Positions 57,600 through 64,000 of a stretch of DNA of 64,000 nucleotides are shown one piece after another. The stretch is from Lutraria lutraria (Eukaryota; Mollusca; Bivalvia; Venerida; Mactridae). The position numbers and the translations under genes were made by a program. Position 1 is the stretch's first letter. Every line of letters begins with the position of its first letter. Under the pieces are notes generated by a model. The model worked only from the letters and a program-made list of their open reading frames with translations, made no database searches and was not told where the DNA came from. The stretch is taken from contig OZ026837.1 of the NCBI GenBank assembly GCA_964023205.1, forward strand, positions 13,865,479 to 13,929,478, given 5' to 3'.

Positions 57600-60500
57600 C
57601 TGAAAAAACATGAATTTTAAACATATATTGAAAACATAACAAACTTCTGATGGATTTCTAACGTCCAGTTGGGTAATTGATTTTGTTTAAACATTTCTTT
57701 GAGAATTTAGTATATTGATGAATTGTATTATATACATGTATCATATACAATAAAATTATTAATGAACAGTTATACTATATTCTTCTTAATTATTCATCCA
57801 TTCACCCTTTCATGACATTCGTCCTTTTGTCCATCAATCTGTCACTCTACTACTTGTCTATTTTAAAAATTATATAAATCGAAATATTTTCAGTCCGATA
57901 TATGCATAATAAATAATGAAGTAAGTTTTGACCTACCGTCTGACTGTACGGTCGTGTTTGGCGGCGGGAATCCACTTTGGGTAGCAATAAGTATATTGTC
58001 TACAGTAAACTCTCCACCTGAGCCAAGTTCTTTATCATTCATCTTTCTCATAGCGATATCACTACCAAGTACAACACCCTTCGTAAGGCCAGTCGTGGCC
58101 CCATATTTAAATACCCATTTTCCATCTGTGCTATCAGAAAAAATAGTCCAGTCATTAAAGTATTTGCTCATTGAATCATAACTAAGCAGTCTGACCTCAC
58201 ATTTGTCAATCATGTCTCTGTTCACTTCGATTGTCACGAAGTCGCGACCGTGCGGGTGGTACACCATATATTTCCTTTCACCAAATGCTTTTAATGCTTC
58301 TACGGGTCCGATGTACACTGTATTTTCATTTGTTTCTGGAACACAATGTGCACATGTTGTAGCATGTAAGCTTGGTGGTGACTTGTCATTGTTTTCCTTA
58401 ATGTTGCAAAAACAACAAATACTTCCGTATTTGGGGAGTCCAGTGTTACTGTCAAGTGACCAGATTTTATCTCCTGTCTCTATAATAACATCAGCATTAT
58501 ATGCTATATTTCTCACCAAATGTGTTTTGTATTCTTCGCTGCATTTATGCTCAGTCAAAAGTGTTTTGATCCGCTGTTTGTGATGCTTTGAAAGAATCTT
58601 CGTAACAAAAATTGTAAAGTCTCCACAAAATGTTCCGCATCCAAACACCTCGTCAATTCTATAATGTGATATTTAAAAAAAAATTGAATACTATTAACAA
58701 TGATATTAAGTATTGATTGTTTGTCTACTTTGTGTAATAGAGTTTTGAAACATTATCTGGCAGTTTAATCATGGAAATATGAAAACTAATAAATTTTGAC
58801 TAATGTTAACATTTTACAATCAAAGCTCTGAAGGTTCTGCTGTTGTTCGGAACTACAAAGCAGTCAAAAGTTGAATTTCTTTGTAGGGTGAGTTTTTGAA
58901 TCCGAACGATAGTTTGCACATGAATTTGGATGCAGGCTTAAGTACTACTAACGCTTTTCTACACCCGCTATGAAGCTGTTCCCGTGCCATGTGCTTTCAG
59001 TACTTTGACTTATGATTCCCATCTGATCACCAAAAGTAGTTCAGCAAATAGCATAATATTATATATTAGTTTACATTTATACCTGCCTCTTTGTATACTC
59101 AACTTATGCAGAATGTAATATCTCATACATGAAGATACACTCGAAGAAAAAGTTACTCGTTATAAGCATTAAATCAATCGATTACAATTTCCCGATGAAC
59201 CACTTTTTCAAATATCTAGTTGACACTCAGTTATCGTCGCATCGTCCATGAATTCAATGATGACTTCTATACGTTTACAATAGAAGCTAGGAACCAGAAT
59301 AATTAGCATATAAAGCACGAGGATTATGACGTCATCCTTCCTTGAAATGTGTGTACTGATAGTAAATATTGTAGTAATCCGAGGGTTAGGATTGTTTAGA
59401 TTTTTTACGACTGTTTTGTATTATTGCATAGCCATCTGATTTTGACTTATATGCACGTAATATTTGAATTTGTATTTATGCCATTGAACTGAAAAAAATG
59501 GAACTATGTTCGTAGGCGGAAGGTTAAATTAATGGAAGCTGGTCGGTATGCAGGTTTTCAATGAAAACTGAGCGAGTAATAACTTTATTGTTCGTACCGA
59601 ACAACAAAAAGGAAAACAATTATTGATCAGCAGATGATTAACATTGATCATGAGAACTGCAAAAAGTCGATAACTTACTTTAGTAGATCCTGCTGTAGTG
59701 CACTTGGAACTGGTTTTGAGATAATCTTATTCTTATCATTCCTTTCACTTAGTAGGCCCCGAAGCTCGAAGTTGAGTATTGTTAAATGTTTGACGATTTC
59801 CATTTGTCTTCCAACGTATTCTTCTACTTCATGCGACACAACATCAATCGCCGCTTTTGTTTTAAGTGAGATGCCGTTTTGTCCACAGCTCAGTACGCTT
59901 ATGAGTTGAAAAGCTTTCTCTATCTTGCTCATCAAACCATATTCTTTACACCATTTATCTAATGCATCAGCTGATTCACCATACCTTTTGATAAGACCAC
60001 TGCTTGTATTTTTTTTAATTGTTTCAACGACTGACTTGTTTAGTCTTTTGGTATATTCCTTAAGATTAGGCGGTTGTACCTGCTTTCCCCTTTTGTTTAT
60101 TCGACCATGACGAGCACCTTGGCTCACTTCTCCATTTGCCAATAAGCCAGTATTCGAAGCAGGATGCTGTTTCGTCATTTCTTTGGGCAAACTCTTAACA
60201 ACAACCCCTACATGACTGACATTCTGAATAAAGATAATAAAGGGGTTCAAAAAAATAACATAGAAACCAAACTTTCCCGAATTACCATCATTACCAAACA
60301 TAACTTACCCAAAAACCCACATTATAAGAACAGAAAAACAACCGTTTGTAGAAAGGCTACAAGGGATTTAAGCTAGCTTTGTGGGTCCAATCCAACGAGA
60401 GTACAGTGCTTAAGAGGGGACAGCACGTTGAGCAGGAGAAAGTTTTAATACAAGTTATTGGTGACGTCATGGTTAGACATAAACGAATTTACAACATGAC

Positions 60501-63486
60501 CGATTACGGGTTAATTCTTAATAAGCATAATGATGGACAAACATAGTATTGGAGAAAGGTCTGCGACTACAGGGGAACCTTAACTTCACTCTTGCCCCCA
60601 CCCCCGCGGAAACAAAACAATATAATTACACATAAATGATGGACGGACACAGAAAATAACAGTACATAACAGTAAAACAGGCAGCAAATGACACCGTTTT
60701 CTGTGCCGAATTAACGTTCCGTCTGAATTGTTTAATACTTCTACAACAAGGTCGGCTACAAAATATGATAGATATCTGATCTTACCGAAAAACATATCTT
60801 TTTTATTTCTTTCATTAGCGATGCTGAATCGTCAGTCAAACGAAAATCTTCACCGCCAACTTGAGTTGGTAGAAAAGGTTGAATTTGTGATGACATATCT
60901 TCCAATTCGTTTGTCAGTGGCTCTTCAAACAAGTTCTGGATTTCTTTTGACAATTGACTTTTGTCGGTTAATTTCGTCATGTCATCATACTTAGAAATGA
61001 GATCTGAGTTAAGTATGGCACCCTGTTTCATCGACTTAAGACGAAGGTCAGAATTTTCATCCTGCACAACTAGCACGCAGTTAGCTTCTATGTCTATGCC
61101 ATTCTGTAATTAATAAGCTCGACTATCGGTACATTAAAATGTGTATATATTAGTATGGTAACTTTATGTCAAGATTATACTTTAAAGGGGCATGCCCTGG
61201 AACTGAAGCGTCTCAAATAACGATCAAATTGGTATTATTTTAATGCCTAAATCAATTAATGAAAACCCTATAATATATTTACAAAACATCCCGCTAGTTT
61301 ACTGAAAATACACATTTCAAGATTTACAAAACCTGCTGTTTTCGGCCTCAGAAATTATTCGTCATTTTCACAACTCGACCCTTTCGGTCTCTGTCAAAAC
61401 CGAAAATATCGCGGAAAAAATGTCAACAAACTGAAATGGTAAGTATTTCTCATGTTATGTTCACTTGAATGGCAGCGCACATGCTCAGTTAAACTCCCAG
61501 ACGTATCCGAAATATCGTTGTCGTCAATAAAAGGCTGTAAGCCTTTTATTCAAACTGACATATAAATACCGACGCGCGCGTTATAGGGTCATTTTTAGTG
61601 GACATTTTTCTTTGACTTTTCGGTAATAATTGGTTTTACAAGTGACAAACGCAATTTTGGTGTACGAAAAAAAGACACAGCAGTTCCTGGGCATGCCCCT
61701 TAAAGGAACAAATTGACATATAATTATATCTTATGTTTATGTATTACACATTAATAAAGTGTACACACATTTAAAGTTGCAACAAGTCTACTATTAATGA
61801 TGCACATATTTGTTTGTTAAAATTATGAACAGCATTAACATTTTTTGTCAAGACGGTATTAATATAAAGTTGCTGCAGCACTCCTGGGAAAGAAAATTAA
61901 AAGAAAAAATCGACCTAATTTCATTCTTCTAAATCTTTCAGTGTGGAGTTGCCCTCGTGAACATGCTGCCTTGTTTAATTATTTTATCCCTTGGCAGGTT
62001 GCCTTTTTCTTTTATTTTCTAATAATTTGTTACCCTAAAGGAGGAAGTCAGGGACCTAAGTGGTCGGGTTGTTACAGTCACTGATCTATAATCACTTGCC
62101 CCTCCGGATGTCAGTCAGAATACCTACCGGGACCAATTTTCAAATGTGAAGAAGATTTCCAGCTAGCTTCGGGGAGGTCGGAGTTTTCGTCCTCCTCCGC
62201 CGTTAAAGTGGCCATAAAGCCCTGACTGTTGAGATGACGTTAAGCCCAAAGAGAGGAAAGAAGAGGTGAAGTACTATACTTGTTGATTTTTCCATTTGTG
62301 TAATGTGCTGTTTGTTGGGAAGCGAAGGATCTTAGTAGAAACATTGTGCTCAGTAGATACCTTGCCTCAGGAATCCCTTTCCACTTTTTTAATTGTTCAA
62401 TGTTTGTTAATTGTAAACAAGCTGTATTCATAATGAAAATAACTAGGGGCATATATATGTCGTCAATGTCAGTACCTTTTGAAACAAAATACATATAATT
62501 ACAAGTTTAATTAATAATTTAATTACTAGTATGTAGCTGAAATCAATGAAAAGCTGTGATTTAAGTTTGTCTTCATCTCTTGATAAAATGATGTATTTTT
62601 AATTCTGTGTTTGTGGATGTTATCAAGAAACCATCTTCAAAGTCTTACTCGTATTACAGAAAGATATGTGTCTTACTTAACGTACAAATGAAATTCATGT
62701 ATGATCACCCAGTTCATGCTGTTCCTCAATGTTTTCATATAAAATATCAAGTTTTAAGACAAAAACTGCAAAGTATACAAACTTTCTAGACTGCATCCAA
62801 CTAAAACCAAATACACAAACACTATTATAATTGTTCCATACTGACTAAAGAAGTAACGCTTCATGTTAAGGAGCTTTTGTTTCTTTCAAAAATGCTCAAT
62901 TGCTTATAAGGTTTCTTTATTCCTATCATATCTTGTGCTATGTTATGTTGATTGCAATATAAGCAATTCATATTAGAGTTGTATATAGCTATTTGTGTTG
63001 TGTCTCAAGTATTGACAAACATGTATTTCATCTATTTCTTGTTTATACTGTGTAATTTATGTCAGTATGTGTCTGTCTTTCACTGTCGGTTTGTGAATTT
63101 CCATGAAACTAGTTTTATGTTCACAACTTATGCCTACATTTCCATCAGTGAATTCCTTTTTTACTTCAATGTAATGTGCATAGTGAAGTAGTTCGGTGCC
63201 CAGGAATTCATTATAATGTTTTACTGTGTGATTGTTTCAAATGTAATAAAAACGAGGGAGTTCATTGTAATAAATACAGTAGTAACAAATTATACCGTAA
63301 GTCTTCTTGCCGCAATTTTCTGACTAGCTATGCGTACACCTTTGTCCCGAGAAAGAAGATTGGTTACTGTTATTTCATCCGTTTTTGTGATGACATAAAT
63401 CACCAGCGTTTCATTCAGGGTTTCTATAACTTTCTCGATTTTTTCGAATCCATTGCATATGTTTCGAAGCCATTCTTTTTCAAGTA
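57301..63486 (-). CDS. Large protein with C-terminal trypsin-like (S1/PA clan) domain; 3' five exons, 5' end not found
   Basis: Exons in order: 63486-63296, 61103-60786, 60223-59679, 58658-57937, 57599-57301. All have GT-AG borders and matching phases, giving 690 residues before the stop. The first recognised exon starts mid-codon, so earlier exons exist upstream, perhaps outside the window. The N-terminal 340 or so residues are mostly helical and hydrophilic with no domain I can name. The last third is trypsin-like: His in HATTCAHCV, Asp in GRDFVTIEV, GATTGLTKG and Ser in GDSGAAI. No signal peptide is visible in the part seen, so cell location is open. Protease activity is inferred from the complete triad. 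Confidence 0.75.
57937..58658 (-). CDS. Protease-domain protein, exon with catalytic His and Asp
   Basis: 722 bases from ACATTATAG to AGACG|GTAGGT. His codon at 58348-58346 (TTCAHC, like the TAAHC of trypsin), Asp codon at 58243-58241 (RDFVTIEV); GATTGLTKG follows. Cysteine-rich start (GCGTFCGDF, CCFCNI). Confidence 0.82.
59679..60223 (-). CDS. Protease-domain protein, helical exon
   Basis: 545 bases from TTTATTCAG to CTAAA|GTAAGT. Lys/Glu-rich with predicted helices (LDKWCKEYGLMSKIEKAFQ, EEYVGRQMEIVKHL). No known domain. Confidence 0.78.
60786..61103 (-). CDS. Protease-domain protein, exon
   Basis: 318 bases, phase 0 at both ends (TAATTACAG to TTTTCG|GTAAGA). Encodes CVLVVQDENSDLRLKSM, then a helical acidic stretch (LSKEIQNLFEEPLTNEL). 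Confidence 0.75.
61186..61699. mobile_element. TTAA-flanked MITE, 514 bases (intron of the protease gene)
   Basis: Ends AGGGGCATGCCCTGGAACTG and CAGTTCCTGGGCATGCCCC; TTAA at 61182-61185 and 61700-61703. Same family as 51897-52461, inverted. Confidence 0.9.
62040..62250 (+). mobile_element. tRNA-derived SINE (plus), intron of the protease gene
   Basis: 'cctaagtggtcgggttgttacagtc' and 'cagaatacctaccgggacc' are degraded head parts; the body has GGGGAGGTCGGAGTTTTCGT and CCGTTAAAGTGGCCATAAAG and ends near GTTAAGCCCAAAG. Confidence 0.6.
63296..63486 (-). CDS. Protease-domain protein, first recognised exon
   Basis: 191 bases from TTAATTTAG to CTTACG|GTATAA. Reads LEKEWLRNICNGFEKIEKVI, then VIYVITKTDEIT and IASQKIAARRLT, and joins in phase to NGIDIEANCVLVVQD. 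Found from phase and continuity only, and its GTATAA donor is weaker than the others. Confidence 0.6.
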
Positions 63487-64000
63487 CTAAATTAAAATAA
63501 ACAAGAAATATCTTTTTAAAACGATAATCGGCGAGTATACAGTAGAAAATTAGTACTTAGAAAACTAACAAAGCAGATCATCTCATGTATTTAAACAACT
63601 GGAATAAGATCAAATGGTTTACACTTTACAAATGGGATCGTCCGTGTATACAATAACATAGCTGACCTGTGTATATGATTTCCACATAGCGTAATTATTC
63701 ATGGTTTAAACGTTTTGATATTTAATGTGTGGTTGTATTGATGTTTTTTGGCTTTTATTATTGCATTATTTTCAGAGGCAGTGATACAAATAATAATGGT
63801 TTCTGCCATGAAAATATGTAACAAAATAGCCTTTAACCAATGAGAAAACTCTTACATCAGCTGAAGATTTTGTATCTAACAATTTTATTGGTTACAAATG
63901 TAGGTCAAAACCAATTTTAATACAGCTGCGCCGAAAAAGTGGATAAAATGCAAGTTATTTATCGTAGGTGCATTAGGTAACCTGCTTTTCGAACGGAATG
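63487..64000. other. Right edge, no exon recognised
   Basis: AT-rich. Earlier exons of the protease-domain gene could lie here or beyond, but no segment combines splice sites with matching phase convincingly. Confidence 0.4.

Noticed and set aside
57954..58583. Plus-strand frames of 75 and 126 codons
   Set aside because: Antisense shadows of the protease exon, which has splice borders and catalytic motifs.
63176..63490. 104-codon plus-strand frame
   Set aside because: Antisense to the exon at 63486-63296, which joins in phase with the next exon of the protease-domain gene.

Overview
This window looks like nuclear DNA of a marine invertebrate, most likely a bivalve mollusc (inference). The DNA is AT-rich. 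Coding regions are split into short exons with GT-AG borders. There are tRNA-derived SINEs, LINE and BEL/Pao retroelement remains, many short inverted-repeat elements (MITE-like), and the long dispersed repeats that begin or end near AGAGGGCCATGATGG, which are common in clams. There is no operon structure, CRISPR array or rRNA, and I recognise no intact tRNA gene. I cannot name the species.

Layout. 1-16 kb is gene-poor: an array of a palindrome-bearing satellite (inverted relative to a second array at 15.1-16.0 kb), a deletion derivative of a BEL/Pao element (2.5-5.4 kb), dispersed repeats, a 600-bp inverted-repeat element at 9.1-9.7 kb, and one exon-like piece of a probable transposase-related protein (14.7 kb). 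16-22 kb holds broken copies of a carbohydrate sulfotransferase gene: a solo first exon on the minus strand, and two 3' exons on the plus strand, one with frameshifts. 24-29 kb holds tandem repeats and a decayed LINE whose reverse transcriptase reads through to 28344 with two in-frame stops and an insertion near its 5' end.

29.2-39.8 kb (minus) carries a complete carbohydrate sulfotransferase gene that I assembled by hand from eight exons (440 residues, all splice phases agree). It has an N-terminal membrane anchor and both PAPS-binding regions, so it should act in the Golgi on a sulfated glycan. 44.7-48.4 kb (minus) carries a three-exon, 705-residue seven-helix receptor-like protein with an unusually long cytoplasmic tail. 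49.9-51.1 kb (plus) carries an intronless B-box zinc finger / beta-propeller protein. 57.3-63.5 kb (minus) carries the 3' five exons (at least 690 residues) of a protein with a C-terminal trypsin-like protease domain whose His, Asp and Ser are all present; its 5' end was not found and may lie outside the window.

The genes do not form an obvious pathway. The most informative themes are the local duplication and decay of the sulfotransferase gene, the protease protein of unknown N-terminal architecture, and the density of inverted-repeat elements, including four flanked by TTAA. Exon borders were read by eye from splice signals, phase and protein similarity; no alignment, search or expression data were available.
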